From assembly GCF_040958095.1 (NCBI RefSeq), contig NC_091152.1, positions 20,282,744 to 20,346,743 of the forward strand: a stretch of 64,000 bases of DNA, given 5' to 3'. This document shows, in pieces, positions 9,237-19,052 of this stretch; within the stretch, counting starts at the first letter, position 1; each line of letters opens with the position of its first letter. Under the pieces are notes generated by a model, which was not told where the DNA came from, ran no database searches, and worked only from the letters and a program-made list of their open reading frames with translations. The position numbers and the translations under genes were made by a program. The DNA comes from Procambarus clarkii. Taxonomy: Eukaryota; Arthropoda; Malacostraca; Decapoda; Cambaridae.

Positions 9237-11632
9237 CTAATCATCTACACTAGAATCTGAATACTCTAGTAGTGGAGGACTTGGCAATGGCACTGGTCCT
9301 CCAATGAGCAACAGAGTCACGAAGAGGAGGCGTGAGCGCCAATGCCAATGCTGACTGGACAACGAGTCACTGGTTTGTGAAGGTGGAGTTATATCCATTA
9401 ATGGCTCTTGTGGTGTAGCTGCTTGCTCAGGCACGACAGGAGCCCGAGCCTCATCATTGACGAATAAAACGTTCCTAGCAGAATATTGTCTCATAATTAT
9501 CTCTACATAATAATCTATTATTTGTAAAGGTGTAAAGGATTGAGAGGCACTGCTCTGAATGCTATTATCTGGAAAGAAATCCCCCAAACCTGGTGCCAAG
9601 CCAGGCCCGGCGGCGGGTCGCTCCCGGCTCTCAGGCCTGGCGGCGTGCCGCTTCCGGCTCCCAGGCCTGGCGGCACTCGGGTGCCTAGCAGGAGAATCCA
9701 CCATGCCGGGTGTCAAGGGAGCACAGGGGTACCGATTTGCGACCACAGGACCAGTCATGTGCCGCTCCCTGCCCAGAGACCCAGTGGCATCCCCAGCCAG
9801 ACGCCCGGCGGCGTCCCCATCCTCTGCCAAAGGCTCGGCGGTGTGCCGCTCCCGGCTCCCAGGCCTGGCGGCACTCGGGTGCCTAACAGGAGAATCCACC
9901 ATGCCAGGTGTCAAGGGAGCACAGGGGTACCGATCTGCGACCACAGGACCAGTCATGTGCCGCTCCCTAATGCGAGGCCCGGCGGAGTGCCGCTCCCTGC
10001 CCAGAGACCCAGTGGCATCCCCAGCCAGATGTCCGGCAGCATTCCCATCCTCTTCCAGAGGCCCGGCGGTGTGCGGCTCCCGGCTCCCAGGCCTGGCGGC
10101 ACTCGGGTGCCTAACAGGAGAACAATCCACCACGCTGGAAGTCAAGGGAGCACAGGGGTACCGATCTGCGACTACAGGACCGGTCATGTGCCGCTCCCTG
10201 CCCCGAGACCCAGCGGCATCCCCGGCCAGAGGCCCGGAGGCGTCCCCGTCCCCGGCCAGAGGCCCAGCGGCGTCCCCATCCTCTGCCAGAGGAACGGCGG
10301 CGTCCCCATCCTCTGCCAGAGGAACGGCGGCGTCCCCATCCTCTGCCAGAGGCCCAGCAGCGTCCCCGGCCGCAGGCACGGCAGCAACAGTCGGGCACCG
10401 AACTCGTCGCTTACGACCACGCTTGCGTCTATTTGACTTTCCAGGCTTCGTTGACACAGTCGAGAGAGTTTCCTCCCGCTTTTGCAAGGCAGCTGGGTTA
10501 TCCGCCTTTGCATGTTTCTTAATCTTTGCGAGTAGTCCAGGGGCCCCGGCGCCAGCCTCCCCAGGTCCAGGGGCCCCGGCGCCAGCCTCCCCAGGTCCAG
10601 GGGCCCCGGCGCCAGCCTCCCCAGGTCCAGGGGCCCCGGCGCCAGCCTCCCCAGGTCCAGGGGCCCCGGCGCCAGCCTCCCCAGGTCCAGGGGCCCCGGC
10701 GCCACCACCAGAGGCACCAGTGGCCCCAGCACCACCACCAGAGGCACCAGTGGCCCCAGCACCACCACCAGAGGCACCAGTGGCCCCAGCACCACCACCA
10801 GAGGCACCAGTGGCCCCAGCACCACAGGCACCAGTGGCCCCAGCACCACCACCAGAGGCACCAGTGGCCCCAGCACCACCACCAGAGGCACCAGTGGCCC
10901 CAGCACCACCACCAGAGGCACCAGTGGCCCCAGCACCACCACCAGAGGCACCAGTGGCCCCAGCACCACCACCAGAGGCACCAGTGGCCCCAGCACCACC
11001 ACCAGAGGCACCAGCACCAGAGGCCCCAGCACCACCAGAGGCACCAGTGGCCCCAGTAGAGGCACCAGTGGCACCAGCACCGGAGGCCTCAGCATCTAAC
11101 AGCAGATTAGTACTCGTGTTCTGTCCAGGAACCAAACTATCGCGCACTTCAACGTACGCGTCTTCGTCAGCATCATTCCAGTCGTCAGGGTCGAGGCCTG
11201 AAACGGACTCCAGCCAACACCTAGACGCGTCGTTCCGAGACGACATCGATTCTGCATCCTGCCAAACCTGGATATCGTTTTTCCAGGTGTTAAGTAGTTC
11301 ACTTGGGGACTCGTAGCGTGTCTCCAAGCCACTTTCCATCATATCTCTGTAATCGCAATTATCTGCACGATGCATTGCATTCAAGTTATTCTTTGTAGGT
11401 TCATCTTCAATTTTATTAGTTTGTGTCAGTAAGCAATTTCCTAAAATATTTCCTTCCATTCGTGTCTTTTCAAGACTTATGCCTTTAATACTTTTAAAAC
11501 CTTCCATGGTTTGGAGTAGCTGCCCTGGTTCTAACAATCCTATGGACTCCTCGAAGTTAAATAACTTTTGTCTCTTAAATTCATTTTGTAGTTTACTGTC
11601 CAAGCATCCACGAATACCCGTGAAGGATGATT
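9237..11632 (-). CDS. Repeat-rich protein of unknown family, tandem copy 1 (main exon)
   Basis: This is the main coding exon, entered through the acceptor atcttgcag|AA at 11633. Joined in phase to exon 1 (ATG at 12044, donor at 12020) it gives 806 residues. Residues about 9-125 are unique sequence. About 127-192 form an acidic module with IQVWQDAESM and GLDPDDW. Then come a Gly/Ala array of 10-residue units, six GAPGPGEAGA units, a basic cluster (NRRKRGRKRR), a short GPLAEDGDAA array and three longer units with RERHMTGPVV and DRYPCAPLT. Near the end a hydrophobic stretch (LLFVTLLLIGG) precedes an acidic tail. No signal peptide or known domain is evident. Type-A markers ILGN and EPTKNN are shared with copy 3. 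The exon continues as untranslated sequence to a GTAAGA donor at 9142. I do not recognise the function. Confidence 0.7.
10220..10370 (-). repeat. Acidic 30-bp coding repeat, copy 1 (about 5 units)
   Basis: Units of 30 bp encode GPLAEDGDAA-type decapeptides on the minus strand. It is the shortest version of an array that has about 13-15 units in copies 2, 3 and 4. Confidence 0.8.
10540..11090 (-). repeat. Gly/Ala-rich 30-bp coding repeats, copy 1
   Basis: Two adjacent arrays with a 30-bp period. At about 10540-10700 are six near-identical units encoding GAPGPGEAGA. At about 10700-11090 are about twelve units encoding GATGASGGGA, some shortened by multiples of three bases. Confidence 0.85.
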
Positions 11633-11831
11633 CTGCAAGATAAAAATCATTATAGATTAACTTCATACAAATCATGAAGGCAAGTAAGTAAGTTTATTCT
11701 TCTTTTAACCCGATAAGTATTTACCTTTGATAGATCTGAATTATCCTGCCGAACTAAATTGTTTGCTCACATCCCACGTTAAATAAATACATTTAAACAT
11801 TACCCTTTTAATTAATCAAAACTTTACTTAC

Positions 11832-11895
11832 GATGCATGGAAGTATTATTTGATTCAGGTAATATTTATTTCAATGCAGTTACCCCGACATCCCA
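11832..11895 (-). other. Gene copy 1: possible alternative 5' exon with its own ATG
   Basis: ATGCATC at 11838-11832 ends at a GTAAGT donor, and joining it to the main exon keeps the frame (M-H-Q). An upstream acceptor (tttcctcag) is present in copies 1 and 3, but the same place reads CCTCGG in copies 2 and 5, and copy 5 has also lost the donor. It is therefore optional at best, or an alternative first exon. Confidence 0.3.
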
Positions 11896-12019
11896 CTGAG
11901 GAAACCATCACTTGACAAGTACAGCTGTAACCGTCACGTAGGGTGACGACTATTTAACCGAAGGATATTGTACCCAGCACATCATACATCTTGTATTAAT
12001 ATCCGCAGCAACAACTTAC

Positions 12020-12300
12020 CATTACGAAGGACTAAAATACACATGTTAAAATAGGATTCCAACGGTTGCTGGAGAATAAAAGCCCAAGGATGAGCGAGGG
12101 ACAGAGAGCTCCAACAAGTGTCTCCACTGTACTCTCGGGAAGAAGTGTACAGACCAACGCTGACCACCAGCGAGGACAACAATTAAAGTAAGCGGTAAAT
12201 AAACTGTGTGATGATCTGCGTCACGTGGCCACTTTCTGGTTTTGCCCTCAATCAATAGATGGCGCTGTCGACGGACCTGTCACCACAGTCAAATCAGAAG
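12020..12300 (-). promoter_or_regulatory. Gene copy 1: first exon and promoter with E-box
   Basis: Exon 1 ends at a GTAAGT donor after 12020. Its last 25 bases, from ATG at 12044, encode MCILVLRN and join in phase to the main exon. The ATG-donor block is kept in all five copies, with GTGAGT in copy 5. Upstream, a palindromic CACGTG E-box followed by TGACGC-type sequence (CACGTG at 12222-12227) is conserved in all five. The exact transcription start is not visible. Confidence 0.55.
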
Positions 12301-12562
12301 CTTTATTCCCTAAATGGTTGTACATTTATAATTAAGAAAGTTTATATAATATTACAGTACATTAATTACATGCCATAATAACATTATAGCAAGTAGACAT
12401 TGTCGTTATCAGAATCTTAAACTGTATTACAGATGGCGACACACCAGAGATTTGTACAGTTGAACAAAGACTTTCTTTTCCTTAAGTCAAACGTTGGTTT
12501 TACTATTCCCAGGGTTTGGTTGGCCATTATATTTAGTGTCTACCTTTTGGGCAACTTTTAAA

Positions 12563-12741
12563 GCCAACAGGCTTACAGAGACAAGCCGCCTGTAGAGAGC
12601 CAGCAGGCTTACAGAGACAAGCCGCCCGTAGAGAGCCAGCAGGCTTACAGAGACAAGCCGCCTGTAGAGAGCCAGCAGGCTTACAGAGACAAGCCGCCTG
12701 TAGAGAGCCAGCAGGCTTACAGAGACAAGCCGCCTGTAGAG
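12563..12741. repeat. 36-bp minisatellite upstream of gene copy 1 (5 units)
   Basis: The unit begins GCCAGCAGGCTTACAGAGAC and is repeated five times. The same array has four units upstream of copies 2, 3 and 4 and is absent upstream of copy 5, where homology ends at about 59361. Confidence 0.9.
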
Positions 12742-13556
12742 TAAAAAGGGCGGGAATGGAAGCCGTGTGATAGTAAAGACGAGAATCGCCCCTTGGCCGC
12801 AAAGCAGGAATTATTACCTGTAGCAATTGCTATTGTAGACGAGTTTGGGATATTGTAACCTTTACATGTTTGGGTGACATTATTCAAAGAGTTTAGTTTG
12901 TTGTTTAATAGTCATGGGTACAACAGTCTGATATTGTAAGTGTAATGACGTGTTATGAGAGCTGAGACGAGGCCTGGAGCAGACGGCAGAGTGAGACCGG
13001 GGGTGGGGTGTGTAGAGCTCCGATGCGGGACGGGAGCGAGTCTTCTCTGTGGCCAGGCTGTAGCATCTTGCAAGAGTAAGAAACTAGACTCGAGTGTTAA
13101 ATTGTTGCTGGTGAATGTGATGGTGTTGAACATCCCAAGTATGTACAGAACGTCAGTCACTGAACCGCTGCTGGTGTAAGACCGTCGACGCTCCTGTTGT
13201 TGTTGTTGTCTTAGATTCAGCTACTCAGAACAAAAAGTTCCAAGCAGCGCGGGCTATGGTGAGCCCGTAAGTGGAGGCTCTTCGGAGCCATTATCTGTAT
13301 CAATAGCTGATACTAGAGATCTGGGGATGGATGATGAAGGGTCTTCATGGTGGTTTTCAGCCCTGGAGGGCTGGCTGTATTAGTTATGGAGCTGGTGGGG
13401 TTAGTGTAGACCTCTAGGTTTTCCGTTTTTTCTTTGAATGAGACTTTGGCTGAGCCGTGCTGTCGTCGGAGTTTCACGAGGTGGTCTCCATGAGAAGTTC
13501 TTGTACGGAGTAGGTGTATTTGTGGTGCGGCGGTTACGAGTTAGAAGAGGACGGGT
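12742..13556. other. Intergenic sequence with a GTT-rich repeat block
   Basis: No gene is seen. The stretch is shared with 24011-24600, 33953-34740 and 45866-46440. It holds a GTTGTTGTTGTT run at about 13194 next to a block (ttagattcagctactcagaac) that resembles a dispersed decapod repeat. The site taatgacgtgtt near 12945 is the empty target of the insertion found in copies 2 and 4. Confidence 0.5.
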
Positions 13557-16185
13557 TACGACCTGCAACGTGTCCGCCACAAGAGTACCACGGGGGTAAA
13601 GGACCGGCGAGACATCAGGAACGAACTTACCCGCAATCTTGCGGACACGCTTCCATATCTGCGGCAGAGGAGTTTCGGACGTAATGGTGGAAACATGAGA
13701 CTTCCAACACTCACGCTTAGCTGTACGAATGGTCAGCGTCGAAGATGGTCTCATGAGAAAGGAGGAGGGCGCGAGGGAGAGGTCAGAGAGCAGCACGGAG
13801 GGTAAATAGGTTGTAGTCCGCCTTAGTAAACTGCCACCTAGGGAAGGAGAGGGGAGGGTGAAGAGAAAAAGGCAACAAGGATGGGGAAAATGGTTACTGC
13901 AATGGAGATCATCAAGAACCCGAAACGTGAAAAACATGTAAAGAGACGACGAGCAGAGAGAAAGATCAAGACAGGAAAGGGTGCGAGACCGAGAGTCCAA
14001 ATGAGTGAGCTCACGAGAATTCAGAAGAGACAGGGAGGAAGAGAGGATGAACGGTTTGAGAAGGCGACCCCGGGTGTTTGTCAGGCTATGGCCCCAGAGG
14101 GAATGTCGACAATTGAAATCACCCAGCAGGAGCACCGGCTCTGGCAAAGAGTCCGTTGGGTGCTTAAGATCGGGAAGAAAAAGCGGGACATTTGGAGGGA
14201 GATAAAGGGAACGTACCATTTACGCACAAAGACACGTGCAACAGAACATTGGAGAGGCGACAGAAAAAGCAAAGGGGGACGAACGGAACATCAGAACGAG
14301 TCAAGAGAGCGGAGAAGAGGAACGGGTGGGGGGGGGGGGGAGAGAAAGGAATAGTCACGGAAGCGACCAGGACGAGCACCAAGCATCGGCTCCTGGAGAC
14401 AGACACAAAGGGGCGAAAACTTCGAAATCCGAAGTTGGCATAATATTCACGAATATTCCATTGAAGAATAGACATCGACAAGAAGAGAAAGGACAGCAAC
14501 AGAGGACAATGGAGCGAGTGTGTCGGAGGCAGGGGGCGAGGAAGAATGTGAAGCCTTCTTACCCGCCGGGGAGGAGAGAGAGGAGACAGGCTTATGGTTC
14601 CGACTCAAAGAGACCGGCATCCCAGCAATGTACCGGGCAACAGATTCAAGCGTCTCACCAGGAGCAGCAGAACGATTGCAAACACGATGGCCGCTGGGAG
14701 AGTGATGGACATCAGCTCGCACTAACAGGCGGCGTGGGGAGCTAAGAGATGGGGGAGAAGGATGGGAAGGAGGATAGGAGGGAGACGAAGAAGACAGGAG
14801 ACGAGATAGACTGGGCAGAAAGGGGAACCCCCAGACAGAACCATGAGGGGGACTAGCGTAGAACTGAAAGGAACAGAGGCGGCGGCGGTGGGCGTGTCTG
14901 AGTCTAAGGCCAGGAAACGATTGAGAGACTGAGGAAGGCGAAGGGACTGATGGCAACGATCACGAGGGGGACGAGTAAATGTATCTACCTGGAGGACAGA
15001 ATGGCCTTTGGCTTCGAGGATATACCAATCATCACCGTGACAGTTCTGCAGATTCCTAACACCGGTCGCAACATGGGGTGGGAGGAGAAGTGCCAACACC
15101 GGCATTCAACAGAGCGATCTTTGAGACCCGAGCAGGGGTCTTGCCACGGCAGGACAAGGCGGCCAAGCAGGTTGCTGCATCCTGAAAAGGAGCAGCAACA
15201 AATGTACAGAGACTGGTGGGGTTGAAAGTAACAGGCATCTACTGAATCAACGAGGTGTCTATGGAGGAAGAAATCAGGTGGTGTAGAACCCAGAGGGAGG
15301 AGATCAAAGTATTTGGCCCACGAAGCGGGACCAAACAAGGCCTGGTACGCATCAGTATGGGGAGGGATCGCGCAAGTGCGGCCATGGCGTGGACTGCGTT
15401 GAGATCCACCAGAGAGAAGGGGGTTAAAACGCATTGTCACAATGAGAGCGAGCCGTGCGAGGGGAAAGAGGTGGTCACCACTGGGGGGAGTGTGACTCGA
15501 ACCAACCACAGAGGAGGGAGGGAGAGCAGAGGGAAGTAGTCAGGATGGTCAAAGGAGGAGCAAGGTTGGGGCCCAATGCAGCGAGAGCTACAGAGCCCGG
15601 TCCGACTCGGGGGGGGGGGGGGGGGGGGACTTTGTCGCCCACCTAACGAGCAAGAAGGTACAAACGGAACAGAATGAGACACGAGACAAGAAATTATTTT
15701 CATTCACGAATGGGCCCCCATCCCCCCCACACTCACCACGGAGCCACATTTAGAGGCAGGACACAGATGCGAGATGTTGCCGGGGCTCCCTAGAGGTGCG
15801 TCGTGAGTATACGCCCCACAAACGCCACCTTAAGAACCGTCAGTCCGTCGAGATCGGGTTAAGTGACGAAAAGAGCATTGACAATAAAAGGGTTCCCTCG
15901 CTCGAGCCGTTTGGTACTACAGTTCTACGGGTGCAAGAATATGCCGCCTCAAACACCCGGGCATCAAAACAAAAGGCCAAAAAGAATCAAAACAGGCAAA
16001 AGGTCGGTGGGAAATGACAATTGGAAAGGAGAAAAAGATAAGGGAAAGTCATCCAACAGAATTCGTGAGGACAGCAGCAGGAGCATAAGGCCACAGAAGC
16101 ACTGTACCAAGGAGCATCACTCCAACATCCGCCCACCAAGCCCCCTCACAGCAGCAGCGAGCCAGATAGGGACGGGATGTTAAAT
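13557..16185 (-). mobile_element. LINE relic between gene copies 1 and 2 (type B)
   Basis: This relic has the 5' region, ORF1 and N-terminal ORF2 of the LINE seen at 1-5480, and stops in the segment before the RT core. ORF2 fragments with GDFNCRHSLWG and IWKRVRKIAGKF are visible but frameshifted. The ORF1 zinc-knuckle segment is deleted at about 14938, unlike the relics at 24600 and 34745. A run of about 20 G lies near 15611. The 5' end sits just beyond the gene copy 2 polyadenylation signal. Confidence 0.75.
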
Positions 16186-16189
16186 AAAC

Positions 16190-17733
16190 AAGCATTCTGT
16201 AAAGTACTTTATTTCGAAGTACATAAAGTAAATAAATGTTCTGGCACTTGTACATTTGTAACAAAGGTAATTTTTAGAGCAGCTCAAGGCACTCTTAAAC
16301 TAAAAATTTAAAAGACCAGCGTACAAGATCAAACAATTTGCTCTACCAATAAAGTAGACTATAAATTCTTGTTCCATTTCAGTATTGGCACAACTCTCAA
16401 TTTCTACTAAACATTTCACATTAGTCTGCCTAGTAGATGACCACTCACTAGAGATTTGCACATTTACTCTATATTCACAAGTTTAGCCGACGTATTTCAA
16501 TAAGTACAATATCTACCAGCATCGACCATAGAAGACTAGAATTAAGTAGTCTTCCATCATACTTTGAAAAGGTATTTGATGTTTTACTTTAATCTAACGC
16601 AAAGAATTTTAGTGAAGCACTTACAGGTCTGCTGGCTACATGCCGGCCGTCAATGCTATAGACTATGATGTTTACATTCTAAATCAATTTATATCTACAC
16701 TATACCAGCCAGCAATGTGTAGCAATTACAAAAGTACATTTTACAATGCTTTCTAAACCATGACTAACATGACATCACAAATACATTGTCTGCTCACAAG
16801 GAACCCTGGAAACCATGTAGAGAATAATTATGTCTGATTAAGACCTTAGAGCAGGAATCTACTAGTTCCTTTATGTGACCCGACAGGGTTGTGAATCACA
16901 TTGTACCGTGCTGCAGGAAGCGCATGCTAGACTATAGTGCACTTAAAAACCTTGTTATATCCGAATAATTCAGTATTTTTAAAGGTAATTGGTAAAACAA
17001 GTTACTAAAATACATGATAGCAAGAGAAATTTGAGCGGACTAAAATTACACAATGTAATGTATTTTTTCTAGGAACAGCATTGCTGTATTTAAAATATGA
17101 AGGTTATTGCTGTATTTAAAATATGAACAGTCGAACCACTGTCTTTCTCCTTCATGCATTTGGGCAAAATGTATAAACTCCCAAATGCCAGATAATGGAC
17201 ACTAAAGACACTCAAGATGCCAAATACAGTTAAAATGACCTGTGGAAGAGACGCGAGTTATAGTTTAAGTTCTTCCTCCACACCTTAGGCTAGAAAAGGC
17301 TTTTTAGCCTCTAAACTGCCCATTTGTCCACATACTTCCCTATTGCCCCAGTGACACATTACACTTAAACCCTTAAAGTGCTAAGGAGGGAGAGGTTAAC
17401 AAATGTTAAAATTAAAAATCTGAATCCTACTTTGGGTTCACTTTACAATAAAATACCAATAAAATGTCAAGCACGAGCTCTTAAAATCTTGTCGATTAGT
17501 CTTATTGGAGATCCTACTAGGTTTGAAAGTTTTGATAACTATGGCGTCTAGCCATTTTTCAAAATCTTTTTTCTGAGCCAATCATGTGTTTATACCAAGT
17601 TCCCTTCTCCAAACCAACAAAGAAAATCTGCCTTGACAGGCATCACGTTCTCCAATGCCACAGACTTGGTAAGTTTTGTCCATCTGAAGTTCTTGCAGCA
17701 TCAAGTTCTCCCACAAACGGCCAGTGTTACATG
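16190..17733 (-). other. Gene copy 2: candidate terminal exon and 3' untranslated region
   Basis: It has the same structure as 6360-7910, with an acceptor (gtttcag) just before 17733 and AT-rich sequence to the polyadenylation signal. No other gene is seen. Confidence 0.4.
16208..16213 (-). terminator. Polyadenylation signal AATAAA, gene copy 2
   Basis: AATAAA on the minus strand in the conserved 3'-end block, with a LINE relic directly downstream. Confidence 0.6.
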
Positions 17734-17836
17734 CTGAAACATTATAATAATGACTTATTTAAATGACCACAAAACATTTAAATATTAAGTTCCTTTGTTA
17801 AAAAAGTGTATATAGTCGACCCGGGAACCACCGATT

Positions 17837-18217
17837 ACACCCGTTATCGCACTTGCTTATAGTCTATTTGGCTTATTCACAAGTGCATGCGAGACTAATT
17901 TATGATATTTGGTTTACCTTTAAATTCTGAGTAGAAAATACTGATCGAACCTAACCTTAGTAGGTTAAGATTACAGTTAGTACTGAACCTATACTTATAT
18001 TGATATTACAGCTTTTTAAAAATAGCTAAACTAAAATATTTAAATAAATTTTAAAGCAATTCATGATATTGTCAAATTTTGTACAAAATCTATTGTTTAA
18101 TAAAACAGGAAGACTTTGCATCTAAAAAAAATATAGATTTGAATAAGTCACATATATACTTATTTACAAGCCAAATAGTGATTAAGCAATAAGTCATATG
18201 TGCCGTCTAGTGGGTCG
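17837..18217. mobile_element. Fossil foldback element in the 3' intron of gene copy 2
   Basis: Same insertion as at 8017-8393, with the same flanks (ACCGATT / ACTGGTT). The left tip has mutated to ACACCCGTT. Confidence 0.6.
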
Positions 18218-18507
18218 ACTGGTTACCCCATATATATTTAAGAAAAAATTGCAATTACGAGTAAATCATATACAGGCCAGTCATATATATAAAGTATTTG
18301 TTCAGAAAATTAGAATAAGCCTCCCCTTTATTATGAAAATATCAGGGGGCCCCAACAAGAAATTTATAGCCTAGAGGACCGAAGTTACTCGGTTACAAAA
18401 GTTTTCCCAAAATAGGAAGCTAGAGCCAAAATAGCCAAGACAAGAATTGGTTCACCACAACGCGATATTTAATCTAGTTTGAAACAGTTGCCACAAAGAA
18501 TACTTAC

Positions 18508-18629
18508 AAGTCTCAAGAACCGATGGCAGGTACTTGGCCGTTTATTATACCAGTAATTTCCAGTAAATTTATCTGGAACATCACTATTGAAGCTTTTCTT
18601 TGGCAATTCATTGCTCAGGCGAAACAAAA
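18508..18629 (-). other. Gene copy 2: candidate exon after the stop codon
   Basis: Acceptor CACCAG and donor GTAAGT are kept. It is shorter than copy 1's exon, with a net loss of 9 bases in the middle (FNSDVPDK in place of FNSDVSDVLDK). Confidence 0.4.
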
Positions 18630-19052
18630 CTGGTGAAAAAAAAAAATAAGTGGAGAAACTTATAGAAAAAACATTTGTGCAGAATCTAGTTCCCACCCTC
18701 CCCCTGAATACAAGAAAGAAACCATATTCTTCATATCTTGGCAAAGCCACTATTTCTATTTAAAATATGCTAGGCATCTAAACCCTAAAAAAATTAAAAA
18801 GTTACTTTACAAAAGGCTCCACTACTTGGCCCAAGTCAATTTTTCTTCATACAATATTGTAACTTATGCCTTTAGTTAGCAACCATTTCTAATTGGATAA
18901 GAAAACTGGTTACAAACTTTTTAACTTCCAATAATTGAAAGTTCACTGTATAATCTTACCTTTTTTATGCACTTCAGCAGTTAAGAACTTTAGCCACAGG
19001 AAGATCACCGTTTATTCCATCTAGCATAGTTCATTTTCTTGGGCTGTGGCCT

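Noticed and set aside
9559-11316. Long plus-strand Pro/Ala-rich open frames opposite the repeat exons (also near 19372, 30927, 41045, 54972 and 57229)
   Set aside because: They are reverse complements of GC-rich 30-bp repeats without stops. They do not keep a frame through the unique ends and have no splice or start context.
9237-11632. Collagen, silk or endogenous viral structural protein
   Set aside because: No Gly-X-Y triplet periodicity, no silk poly-Ala blocks and no recognisable viral motif. Composition alone is not enough for a name.
12533-12826. Repeat peptide CKPAGSLQAACL in a minus-strand frame
   Set aside because: The 36-bp minisatellite reads through as 12-residue repeats by chance. 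No start, splice or conserved context.
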